DNA of 33,750 bases, from NCBI GenBank assembly GCA_945828345.1, contig CALZRA010000012.1:1-33750 (forward strand). The letters are read 5' to 3'. Source of the DNA: an uncultured Bacteroidales bacterium. GTDB taxonomy: Bacteria; Bacteroidota; Bacteroidia; Bacteroidales; Bacteroidaceae. Position numbers and translations under genes: made by a program. This document shows positions 1 to 6,510 of this stretch, piece after piece; the stretch's first letter is position 1; each line of letters begins with the position of its first letter. The notes below the pieces were generated by a model that saw only the letters and a program-made list of their open reading frames with translations, did not search any database and had not been told where the DNA came from.

Positions 1-1064
1 AGCTGCCTGCACTGAGGCAAGTGATGCGAAACTTCTATTCCCCGCTCAAAGATTGCGATCCTTACCTCCACTTTGTCTTCCTCACCGGCATCACAAAGTT
101 CTCGCAGCTCAGCATCTTCAGCGAACTGAACAACCTGACCAACATCTCTATGGACCCGCAGTTCGCTGCCATGTGCGGCATCACCAAGGAAGAGGTGCAC
201 ACGCAAATGGCTGACTACGTAGAACGCTTGGCCCACACGAGCGAGCAAACAATAAAGGAGACATTCCAGAAACTCCAAAAGCAGTACGACGGCTATCACT
301 TCACCTGGCCCTCGCCCGACATATTCAACCCGTTCAGCCTGCTGCTGGCCTTTGCCAAGAACAAAATCGGCAGCTACTGGTTCGAGAGTGGCACACCGAC
401 CTTCCTCATCGAAATGCTGCGGAAGTTCAATGTCGTGCCTTCCATGCTCAAGCAAACAACCACTATGGCTTCGGCTTTCGACGCTCCCACCGAGAGCATG
501 GCATCCATCATCCCGCTACTCTACCAGAGCGGCTACTTCACCATCAAGGACTATGATAAACTGACAGACCTCTATGTGCTGGACATACCCAACACCGAGA
601 TTCGCATCGGTCTCATGGAAAGCCTCCTGCCGAGCTATGTGCAAATCGACTCCTATAAAGGTACTACTACGGTGGCACTGATGTTCAAGGCCATCTATCA
701 CGAGGACCTCGACGAGATGCTCCGCCTGCTGCAAGCCTACCTGCTCACTGTCCCGCAGTGTGAAAACACGAACTACGAGGGACACTACCAGCAGCTGCTC
801 TACGTCATCTTCTCACTCCTTGGGCGCTATGTAGACGTCGAAGTGCGCACAGCCACCGGCCGCGTAGACATGGTGCTGCGCACGGCCCGGAAGCTCTACC
901 TCTTTGAACTCAAGCTCAACAAGTCGGCCGAAGCCGCCATGCAGCAAATCAATCTCAAGAACTACCCCGCCCGCTTCGCCCTCTGCCAGCTGCCCATTGT
1001 CAAAGTCGGCATCAACTTCGACATGGAGCAGCACACGATTACAGACTGGAAGATTGATGCGTGA
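1..1064 (+). CDS. AAA-ATPase-like / PD-(D/E)XK nuclease superfamily protein, 5' truncated by window edge
   Basis: The reading frame is open from base 3 and has no convincing start inside the window, so this is the C-terminal two thirds of a longer protein; the family is usually about 500-550 residues. The visible part begins in the ATPase-like region (FVFLTGITKFS, ELNNLTNIS), which is typical of the 'AAA-ATPase_like' family (PF09820). It ends in a PD-(D/E)XK nuclease-like domain (PF08011 type), where GRVDMVL followed by LYLFELKLN gives the D...ExK core at about bases 860-920. These proteins are abundant, often multi-copy accessory genes in Bacteroidales. Their role is not established; a link to mobile elements or nucleic acid processing is only inferred. 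The gene ends 120 bp before the left repeat of the tRNA-Asp island, so it lies just outside it. Family assignment is fairly secure, function is not. Confidence 0.8.
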   Translation, partial: LPALRQVMRNFYSPLKDCDPYLHFVFLTGITKFSQLSIFSELNNLTNISMDPQFAAMCGITKEEVHTQMADYVERLAHTSEQTIKETFQKLQKQYDGYHFTWPSPDIFNPFSLLLAFAKNKIGSYWFESGTPTFLIEMLRKFNVVPSMLKQTTTMASAFDAPTESMASIIPLLYQSGYFTIKDYDKLTDLYVLDIPNTEIRIGLMESLLPSYVQIDSYKGTTTVALMFKAIYHEDLDEMLRLLQAYLLTVPQCENTNYEGHYQQLLYVIFSLLGRYVDVEVRTATGRVDMVLRTARKLYLFELKLNKSAEAAMQQINLKNYPARFALCQLPIVKVGINFDMEQHTITDWKIDA

Positions 1065-1441
1065 TACGGCGCACGGGAAAATCACACGGCGCGGGACAAA
1101 AATCTCTCCACAAGTTCCGGCCGTGACCCAGCATGGGGTATGCGGCGCGTGCAAGCCGCACCCACATGCCGAGCGTACTCTAACAGAAAAGTCCCGAAGC
1201 TCATGCTTCGGGACTTTTCTGATGCGGTGCGTACGGGACTCGAACATAAATTCCAATTTCCGTCTACACCAATATCTTAATCAATCAAGAATTTCAAAGT
1301 CCAACGTTTAATCCAACGTGAAAAGTTCACTGTTCTACTTCGTTTATGATAGCTGATTGGAACACTGCAAAGATAGTATTTTATTTATGAGATCCAATTA
1401 TTACAACGTGATTTCGTTGAACGATATTTAGTAAGTAAGAA
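1065..1441. other. intergenic region holding the left island boundary
   Basis: No gene is seen here. Bases 1185-1245 hold the displaced copy of the tRNA-Asp 3' end and its terminator. The remaining sequence to the right (1246-1441) is AT-rich and lies downstream of the rhuM-like stop codon. The stretch 1120-1184 has a GC-rich inverted repeat (gcggcgcgtgcaagccgc) but no recognisable RNA gene. Confidence 0.5.
1185..1245. repeat. attachment-site-like direct repeat, left copy (tRNA-Asp 3' remnant plus terminator)
   Basis: These 61 bases match 6152-6212 with only two mismatches. The right part (1225-1245) reproduces the last 21 nt of tRNA-Asp(GTC). The left part is the tRNA's terminator hairpin (1186-1219). 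The match stops abruptly after 'cgaac', where the remnant runs into unrelated DNA and the right copy continues into the rest of the tRNA. This is the arrangement left by site-specific integration into a tRNA 3' end: the intact tRNA keeps the element-borne copy and the displaced original end marks the far boundary. Confidence 0.8.
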
Positions 1442-2425
1442 TCACTTTTTATCTTTCAGCTTCTTGATTTCCTTATCAAAATCACTTTCCAACAAATCCA
1501 TTTCGCGTTTGCGATAGATGGCGAACTCCTTTTCAGCCTTTTCAATTGCTTGCTTATGTGAAACATGCCCCTTACCAATTAAGACTTTTCGTTTATGAGC
1601 AATAATCTGGTTGTCCAGTGCCTCAATCCAATCTTTCATTGTCATGGGGTTCATTTCCAATGCCTGGAACTCGGCAAAATCCAAGAAACCGGAAACAAGC
1701 AGACTCAAGCGCTGGAGTTCAACCTCAGACAAATAGTTCTTGGCTATCTTCACATCGTCCTTAGTCACATAGTTACCCTTGAAATTTGTCATGCCCACAA
1801 ATGGCTTCTCATTGTCCACACGATTGTAGATAACTTCTGCTGCCGTATTCTCATGAACTGCATAATGCAATTTGTTTTGCACGGTAGCAAAGAACATTTT
1901 CGTCATCTCATCGCGTGGGTCATAGTCAGTTGCCGTAGCATAAATATCCGTCACTTGCTGGTAAAAGTTACGCTCGCTGCTGCGAATATCCCTAATGCGT
2001 TGTAGCAACTCACGGAAATAACGGTTTCCCCCTTGCTTCAATCGTTCATCATCCATGGCAAAACCTTTTTGGATATACTCGTGAAGCCGTTGAGTAGCCC
2101 AACGACGGAAACGAGTTGCAACTTGTGACTGCACACGATAGCCCAAGGCGATAACCATATCCAGATTATAATGGTCTATGTTACGCTTCACCTGACGATT
2201 ACCTTCCTGACGAACTAACAAGAATTTCTTGTTAGTTGCCTCTATGGTCAGTTCGCCATCTTTATATATGTTATCCACATGTTGGCTAATGTTTTGTTGC
2301 GTAGTGCAATAAATTTCTGCCAACTGATTTTGTGTTAACCATAAATCCTCATCAGCAAAGCGCACCGACACACGAGTTATCTCATTGTCGTCCTGATAGA
2401 GTATTATTTTATTCTCTTCTACCAT
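1442..2425 (-). CDS. RhuM family protein
   Basis: The product is 327 aa and fits the RhuM family (PF13310), first named from a Salmonella pathogenicity island and common in accessory islands. Visible features are the N-terminal winged-helix-like segment WLTQNQLAEIYCTTQQNISQ (about residues 29-48), the NLDMVIALGYRVQS and FRRWATQRLHEYIQKGF blocks that characterise the family, and a lysine-rich C-terminal helix. Its biochemical function is unknown. The first block suggests DNA binding. It is the last gene of the island operon and starts 3 nt after the stop of the NA37 fragment. Start chosen: ATG at 2425, preceded by a purine-rich stretch (AGAAGAAAGATAAA). Whether it belongs functionally with the methyltransferase and nuclease or is independent cargo is not clear. 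Confidence 0.88.
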   Translation of the reverse strand: MVEENKIILYQDDNEITRVSVRFADEDLWLTQNQLAEIYCTTQQNISQHVDNIYKDGELTIEATNKKFLLVRQEGNRQVKRNIDHYNLDMVIALGYRVQSQVATRFRRWATQRLHEYIQKGFAMDDERLKQGGNRYFRELLQRIRDIRSSERNFYQQVTDIYATATDYDPRDEMTKMFFATVQNKLHYAVHENTAAEVIYNRVDNEKPFVGMTNFKGNYVTKDDVKIAKNYLSEVELQRLSLLVSGFLDFAEFQALEMNPMTMKDWIEALDNQIIAHKRKVLIGKGHVSHKQAIEKAEKEFAIYRKREMDLLESDFDKEIKKLKDKK

Positions 2426-2428
2426 ATT

Positions 2429-2740
2429 TTATCTTTCTTCTTTAAAGAACAACTGATAATAATACATTCCTCGTGATTCATCATATCCTCTCACAATATA
2501 TTGCTCTCCACCATGAATATTTATATCAAAGTTCTTATCAAGTTTAATTGTTGTCATTGAACCCGCAGCTCTTCGTTTGATTGCCGTAGGCTCCGTTTCA
2601 AACGTATCGTCAATCTCAATATTACGTTCTTTCTGATAAGTTTCTTTGTAATGTTTGAATTCGGAAACTAACTTTGGAGTTTCAAAAGCTTGTTCAGCAA
2701 AATTATCAAAGTTAACAGAATCTTCTTTCAAAGCTTCCAC
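2429..2740 (-). pseudogene. C-terminal fragment of a nucleoid-associated protein (NA37/YejK-like)
   Basis: This is a 103-codon frame opening with GTG. It resembles only the C-terminal third of the Bacteroidota members of the NA37 family (PF04245), which are normally about 330-350 aa: ...FKHYKETYQKERNIEI..., TAIKRRAAGSMTTIKLDKNF and the final GGEQYIVRGYD...YYYQLFF. An in-frame TAG lies 10-12 nt upstream of the GTG, so the rest of the protein is absent. A different frame just upstream starts with ATG at 2785 and reads MARNQSNEKNFRIEVWKL before a stop inside this frame; it may be the head of another lost gene. The likely history is deletion or recombination that joined two remnants. It could still be translated as a small protein. 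The family call is from memory of the C-terminal pattern and is moderate. Confidence 0.45.
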
Positions 2741-2807
2741 ACTTCTATTCTAAAATTCTTTTCATTCGACTGATTACGTGCCATACTTTAGGTTTTTAAG
2801 TTGGTAT

Positions 2808-3917
2808 CTATTTCCCTCCTTTAATTCTATTACAATTTCTGCAAAGCATTTGGCAGTTTTCTGCCACGGTGGTACCGCCGTCCTTCCATGGGGTGATGTG
2901 GTCTGCTTCCATTTCCTCCAGTTCGAAATGTTTGTGGCAATGTACGCAGATGCCTTTTTGCCGTTCATAGGCTTCGCGCTTCTGCTTTTTGTCGAAGGCG
3001 CGGAAACTGAGGTCACGCAGGTCTCCGCTCAACACATAGCGGTAGATGCCAGACTTCTTCATAATCTCGTCGTCCTCCATCAGGTCGTGGATTTGTTTTT
3101 CCAGCGCAGCGGTGTCGTACACGCCATCGCCAAACTCATCGAACATCGCGCCCCAGTCCAGACCTTTCATCTCACGGCGATATTTGGGGAAGGTAGAACG
3201 AACCCACGTGATGATATTCACGAAGTAGGCCCACAACTTGTTGGCATTCGGGTCAAACTGATGCTGCGCCATATAATCGTCCACCTTGGCGATGCCGTCA
3301 TGGCGGGCCGCCCATTTCAGGATGGTCGAAAGATATGCCTGTTCAATGGCAGTGCCATTCAAAATGTCCGCACCGAGTTTGTAAGCTGGACAACCGTTTT
3401 TCGAGAAGTGGCGGCGGGCATCTGTCACAAACGGGCCCGTATAGACTGCGTTCAGCAATTCCTGGTCAAGCAACTTTTCTCCGGCAATATTGATAACCCT
3501 AAACCAATCTAATTTCTCTTTGTCCGTCCCCTCGCAGAAATAGACCGTAAGCTCATAGTTCAGAAATTGCGCTTTCTCCTCATTGGTTAGGGTCGAGAAA
3601 TAGAGTGTGCCACGGTCTTTGTCCTCTATGTTGAAACCGTGGGTATAGAACTCACAGATAGACAGCGTGCGCTGTTGGCCGTCAATCATTTCATAATTGC
3701 CCTCTTCACTCACACTCCAATACATGATATTGAGCGGAAAACCCTTCAGGACGGTATCAATGACCGCCTGCTGTTGCTTCACGTCGTATCGAAACTCCCG
3801 TTGATAGGGCGGGCGGATGTCCAACTGGCCATGGTATCCTTTTACTCCGGAATCGGGATCGTTGATATATCCGTCTATCAAGTCACGGATTGTTATGGAC
3901 TTCAGTTCTATCAGCAT
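2808..3917 (-). CDS. DUF262 domain protein with C-terminal HNH endonuclease
   Basis: The product is 369 aa. The N-terminal DUF262 (ParB/GmrS-like) domain shows RPPYQREFRYD (about 36-45) and the diagnostic IDGQQR motif (78-83), which in GmrSD and SspE proteins is tied to nucleotide binding or hydrolysis. The C-terminus is a compact zinc-type HNH module: CVHC (324-327), ADHITPW with H340, ENCQMLC with N354, and CRNCN (359-363). The last catalytic position is therefore N rather than H, a common variant. The family includes modification-dependent restriction enzymes, so a DNA-cleaving role is likely but the target is unknown. It starts 2 nt after the dinD-like stop codon and has an unusual good Shine-Dalgarno (AAAGGAG, 6 nt before ATG). 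Pairing with the upstream methyltransferase suggests restriction-modification or another defence function, by inference only. Confidence 0.85.
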   Translation of the reverse strand: MLIELKSITIRDLIDGYINDPDSGVKGYHGQLDIRPPYQREFRYDVKQQQAVIDTVLKGFPLNIMYWSVSEEGNYEMIDGQQRTLSICEFYTHGFNIEDKDRGTLYFSTLTNEEKAQFLNYELTVYFCEGTDKEKLDWFRVINIAGEKLLDQELLNAVYTGPFVTDARRHFSKNGCPAYKLGADILNGTAIEQAYLSTILKWAARHDGIAKVDDYMAQHQFDPNANKLWAYFVNIITWVRSTFPKYRREMKGLDWGAMFDEFGDGVYDTAALEKQIHDLMEDDEIMKKSGIYRYVLSGDLRDLSFRAFDKKQKREAYERQKGICVHCHKHFELEEMEADHITPWKDGGTTVAENCQMLCRNCNRIKGGK

Positions 3918-3919
3918 GC

Positions 3920-4777
3920 TTACTCCTTTCGTTTATGGGAAGTTTTCTTTGCGTTTTGTTTTTGAGCCAAAGATTTTTCTTCAGATTTTAATCGCCGTTC
4001 CACTTTCTTGATATCCTCTCCCGCAGGCAGCAGCTCCGGAACTATTCCACGTTGCAGCAGCATATTTCTTACGGCTGTATTGTTGTCCACGTGCTCACGG
4101 GTGATTTGTACCTGTCCGTGAAGATCTTTCTGTTGCACATTGACAGAGGTCATTTCCGCCGCGAAATCTTTTGCCTTGATGCTGATGGTCGGGAGGAAGT
4201 CTGCCAATGGGCGATTGTCCGGAGCTCCTAATTTGCGCTTCAGTAATGCAGTGTCCAAATGGAACAAGGCCTTGTCACCTTTAGAGCGGATTATGCCGAA
4301 TCCTTTGCTGTCCACTCCGCGCTCATAGAGGACATCCGAAAGGCGGTTTCCCGTTTCTGCCAGTTTGGCCCGTGCCACAACGCGCTCGTACTCCAAGATA
4401 CGTTTCTGTACGATTTCAGCTCGGCGTGTCTGCACCGCAAAATAGTTTTGTGCAAAGGCCACTTGCGGTTTCCGTGGGTCTCCATTTTGCGCAATCAGAT
4501 AGCAGGCATAGCGTGTAAGCATATAGTCATTAACCTCACGCTGAGAGCCCGAACCAAGGGTGACCATTTTGCTGACGTCAGCAAAATGGTATGCCGTTTC
4601 TTGACCGGCATTTTCACATGCCGCTTTGGCTTTCTCTATGATATTCTCAAAGTTACGCCATTGGGCATACCCTAATAGGCAGGACATTTCTCTCGCGCTC
4701 CAGCATTCCACACCTTCATATTCGTTAGCTATGGATTCAAATTGGCGGAATAACTCTGTAATCTCTTCGGCCTTCAT
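3920..4777 (-). CDS. dinD: DinD-like (DNA-damage-inducible protein D) protein
   Basis: The product is 285 aa; E. coli DinD is 274 aa. The N-terminal half shows the Bro-N/antirepressor-like pattern [26 protein letters not shown] (about 25-50), then [28 protein letters not shown] (about 76-103). The second half has the DinD-typical [22 protein letters not shown] block and the [18 protein letters not shown] segment. The C-terminal end is a basic tail. E. coli DinD is LexA-regulated and inhibits RecA-driven strand exchange by promoting filament disassembly; whether this homologue does so is inferred from the family. The start codon overlaps the methyltransferase stop by 4 nt (ATGA), so translational coupling is likely. 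No LexA-like operator was recognised. In this setting it may tune recombination or act as a damage sensor for the operon. Confidence 0.85.
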   Translation of the reverse strand: MKAEEITELFRQFESIANEYEGVECWSAREMSCLLGYAQWRNFENIIEKAKAACENAGQETAYHFADVSKMVTLGSGSQREVNDYMLTRYACYLIAQNGDPRKPQVAFAQNYFAVQTRRAEIVQKRILEYERVVARAKLAETGNRLSDVLYERGVDSKGFGIIRSKGDKALFHLDTALLKRKLGAPDNRPLADFLPTISIKAKDFAAEMTSVNVQQKDLHGQVQITREHVDNNTAVRNMLLQRGIVPELLPAGEDIKKVERRLKSEEKSLAQKQNAKKTSHKRKE

Positions 4778-5781
4778 GGTTGTACTTTTTTACGTCGGAT
4801 AACAATGCGTTCGTACATTCTTGTTGGGGTACCATTCTTCATAATATAAAAACGAGGTCCTCCTCCTTGAGCATTTAGCATTTTACGAATCTCAGTCATA
4901 TCGCCCAAATCCGAGCTCTTGCCAATTACCTCAAATTGGTCAGGATTATATTTATCCAAAAAGGTTATAGGCACCCCCATTAGGCCATCATAATCACATG
5001 GGATATCGGCTGTCTTTCCAACCTCTATGGCATCATAGTTGATATATTTGGGATATTCTACGGGATTATAGTTTTTATATAAGATAAGGTCTTCGTGCCG
5101 TTTGCTTGTTTCAAGGTTAGTGTACCACGTTACTCCCGAGACACGTATCATGCCTTCACGATGATCACCTGCTGTGGCGTTGTCCTCGTAATGAGATATA
5201 AAATGCCCAGCACCACCCTTAAAACCATAGCCTAACCAAATCTTGTTTTGCTGGATAAGGGGGAATATTTCCTTGTATGTAATGGCATTTTGATGCCCGA
5301 TAATCAAGAACTTCTTGTCATACTCCATCAGCTGCGACACATACTCTCGGAACAAGGAAAACGGCGGATTGGTAACTACGATATCCGCTTCTTTCAGCAG
5401 TTCAATACACTCTTTACTTCTAAAGTCGCCATCACCCTTCAAAGGCAACACACCTATTTCTTCCGCATCGGGAATGTGATTGCCGTTTTTATCGCCTTCG
5501 TAAACCAGATAGACCGCTTTCTCGCATTGGCCCTGCGAGAACAAGTCTGCATTCTGATTCTTATAGCAGGTAGTTATCAGTTTCTTCAGACCAAGAAACT
5601 CGAAGTTATATGCAAAATAGGTAAAGAAATTGCTGACACGCGGGTCATCGCAGTTACAAAGGACCGTCTTGCCGCGAAAATGCTCGCGGTAATGCTTCAG
5701 CTCATTATTAATATCTTCAAGCTGAGTGTAAAACTCATCTTTCTTCGCTTCTTTTGCTTTATTCAGATTCTTGTTGGCCAT
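4774..5781 (-). CDS. adenine-specific DNA methyltransferase, EcoRI methylase family
   Basis: The product is 335 aa, the usual length for the EcoRI-methylase family (PF13651). It starts with the family's [15 protein letters not shown], followed by [13 protein letters not shown] (about 41-53), and the catalytic motif IV is [10 protein letters not shown] with NPPF at 138-141, as in N6-adenine methyltransferases. Two further family blocks, [19 protein letters not shown] and [10 protein letters not shown], are also present. It should transfer a methyl group from S-adenosylmethionine to adenine in a specific site; the site cannot be read from the sequence. It begins 1 nt after the stop of the broken XRE gene and overlaps dinD by 4 nt. 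No EcoRI-like endonuclease follows; the nearest nuclease candidate is the DUF262-HNH protein two genes on. Intact and probably active. Confidence 0.9.
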   Translation of the reverse strand: MANKNLNKAKEAKKDEFYTQLEDINNELKHYREHFRGKTVLCNCDDPRVSNFFTYFAYNFEFLGLKKLITTCYKNQNADLFSQGQCEKAVYLVYEGDKNGNHIPDAEEIGVLPLKGDGDFRSKECIELLKEADIVVTNPPFSLFREYVSQLMEYDKKFLIIGHQNAITYKEIFPLIQQNKIWLGYGFKGGAGHFISHYEDNATAGDHREGMIRVSGVTWYTNLETSKRHEDLILYKNYNPVEYPKYINYDAIEVGKTADIPCDYDGLMGVPITFLDKYNPDQFEVIGKSSDLGDMTEIRKMLNAQGGGPRFYIMKNGTPTRMYERIVIRRKKVQP

Positions 5782-5782
5782 A

Positions 5783-5983
5783 CTATAAACTGCTTTTTAG
5801 AAGTTCTCTGATATCAACTCTTAACAACTCTGCTATTTTTGATAATGTCGACAAATCAGGCTGTATCTTATTAGAACACCATTTTGAAACGGTTGAACGG
5901 TCTTTGCCTCATTGTTCTGCAAGCCATTTACCTGTTCTTTTATGCTCTACCAATACAACTTTTATCCTATTTATATCTTCCAT
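5783..5983 (-). pseudogene. XRE/Cro-C1 family HTH regulator with in-frame TGA
   Basis: Reading from ATG (5981-5983) gives 66 codons with one internal TGA at codon 25 (5909-5911): MEDINRIKVVLVEHKRTGKW, then LAEQ, stop, GKDRSTVSKW and so on, ending in LSTLSKIAELLRVDIRELLK. Both sides of the stop are a clean helix-turn-helix: LAEQxGKDRSTVSKWCSNK carries helices 2-3, and intact relatives have leucine at the stop position, so TTA to TGA is the simplest change. Regulators of this kind often sit directly upstream of Bacteroidota methyltransferase genes and act like R-M controller proteins. It ends 1 nt before the methyltransferase start. A sequencing error, a true nonsense mutation and readthrough are all possible; the first two are more likely than recoding. 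Confidence 0.75.
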
Positions 5984-6010
5984 GAAAAACTTCAATATTG
6001 GTATTTGCTG

Positions 6011-6018
6011 CAAACATA
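6011..6018 (-). promoter_or_regulatory. candidate -7 box of the island operon
   Basis: The minus strand reads TATGTTTG, an exact match to the Bacteroidota -7 consensus TAnnTTTG, 28 nt before the XRE start codon. No clear TTG stands about 20 bp upstream, so the -33 element is weak or the site is activator-dependent. It would drive XRE, methyltransferase, dinD, DUF262-HNH and rhuM as one transcript. Confidence 0.45.
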
Positions 6019-6151
6019 GTGATTAATCATGAAAATCTATAAAGTCATAGCAGAAATTCTTGTATACCCTCTCAACAAACATGCCAAGGGAATGACTTAC
6101 ATCCAAATGATGCTTGTATTCCGCTGCTTTTTGCCATGTCCACCGGAAATG

Positions 6152-6212
6152 AGAAAAGTCCCGAAGCTCGTGCTTCGGGACTTTTCAGATGCGGTGCGTA
6201 CGGGACTCGAAC
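6152..6212. repeat. attachment-site-like direct repeat, right copy (within tRNA-Asp 3' end)
   Basis: This is the partner of 1185-1245 (59 of 61 bases identical). It covers the tRNA-Asp terminator and the last 21 nt of the intact tRNA. The two mismatches fall in the hairpin loop and in the spacer between hairpin and tRNA, so the tRNA part itself is identical in both copies. Confidence 0.8.
6153..6186 (-). terminator. Rho-independent terminator of tRNA-Asp
   Basis: A near-perfect hairpin (AAAAGTCCCGAAGC, 4-6 nt loop, complementary arm) lies 6 nt after the tRNA 3' end on the minus strand and runs into TTTTCTC. It should stop tRNA transcripts before they enter the island. The same hairpin, displaced, is at 1186-1219. 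Confidence 0.8.
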
Positions 6213-6265
6213 CCGTGACCCCATGCGTGACAGGCATGTATTCTAACCAGCTGAACTAACGCACC
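6192..6265 (-). tRNA. tRNA-Asp(GTC)
   Basis: The reverse complement folds as a full cloverleaf of 74 nt. The acceptor stem is GGTGCGT/ACGCACC, the D arm is GTTCAGCTGGTTAGAAT, and the anticodon arm is CATGC-CTGTCAC-GCATG with anticodon GTC. The T arm is ACGGG-TTCGAGT-CCCGT, and the discriminator base is G as expected for aspartate. The 3' CCA is not encoded (GCAT follows). It has its own promoter and terminator and is the insertion target of the neighbouring island. Confidence 0.95.
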
Positions 6266-6302
6266 TTTGGGCCTGCAAACGCTGTTTTGCTGTTTGCGAG
6301 TG

Positions 6303-6333
6303 CAAAGGTACGCTTTTTGTGATTACCACCAAA
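6303..6333 (-). promoter_or_regulatory. promoter of tRNA-Asp
   Basis: On the minus strand TTTG (6330-6333) is followed after 19 bp by TACCTTTG (6303-6310), a full Bacteroidota promoter. The predicted start is near 6297, about 30 nt before the tRNA 5' end. Confidence 0.8.
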
Positions 6334-6510
6334 CTTTCAAGCTGTTTTTTTGCATCATCAACACAAAAAAAGCGATTCTGCCGGCTTTTACTTGACGCAA
6401 ATCAAGTTTCAAGAAGAAATCACCCTCCCCGAATTGCTGCTTTGCGCAAAAAGGCATACATTCGCACTTAATGTCCGAAACCATCTAACAACCAAACCCC
6501 AATATCAATC

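Larger units (their letters stand above)
1246..6151. mobile_element. integrase-less genomic island inserted at tRNA-Asp
   Basis: This is the roughly 4.9-kb segment between the two 61-bp tRNA-derived direct repeats. All its genes are on the minus strand and form a single tight operon: XRE regulator, adenine methyltransferase, DinD, DUF262-HNH, NA37 fragment, RhuM. Parts of it are visibly AT-richer than the following galactosidase gene, chiefly the rhuM, NA37 and methyltransferase genes. No integrase, relaxase or phage structural gene is present, so the element must have been moved in trans or has lost its recombinase. The recombinase at 8967-9848 lies outside the repeats and looks like a housekeeping Xer protein. 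Exact crossover bases within the 61-bp repeat cannot be fixed by eye. Confidence 0.7.
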
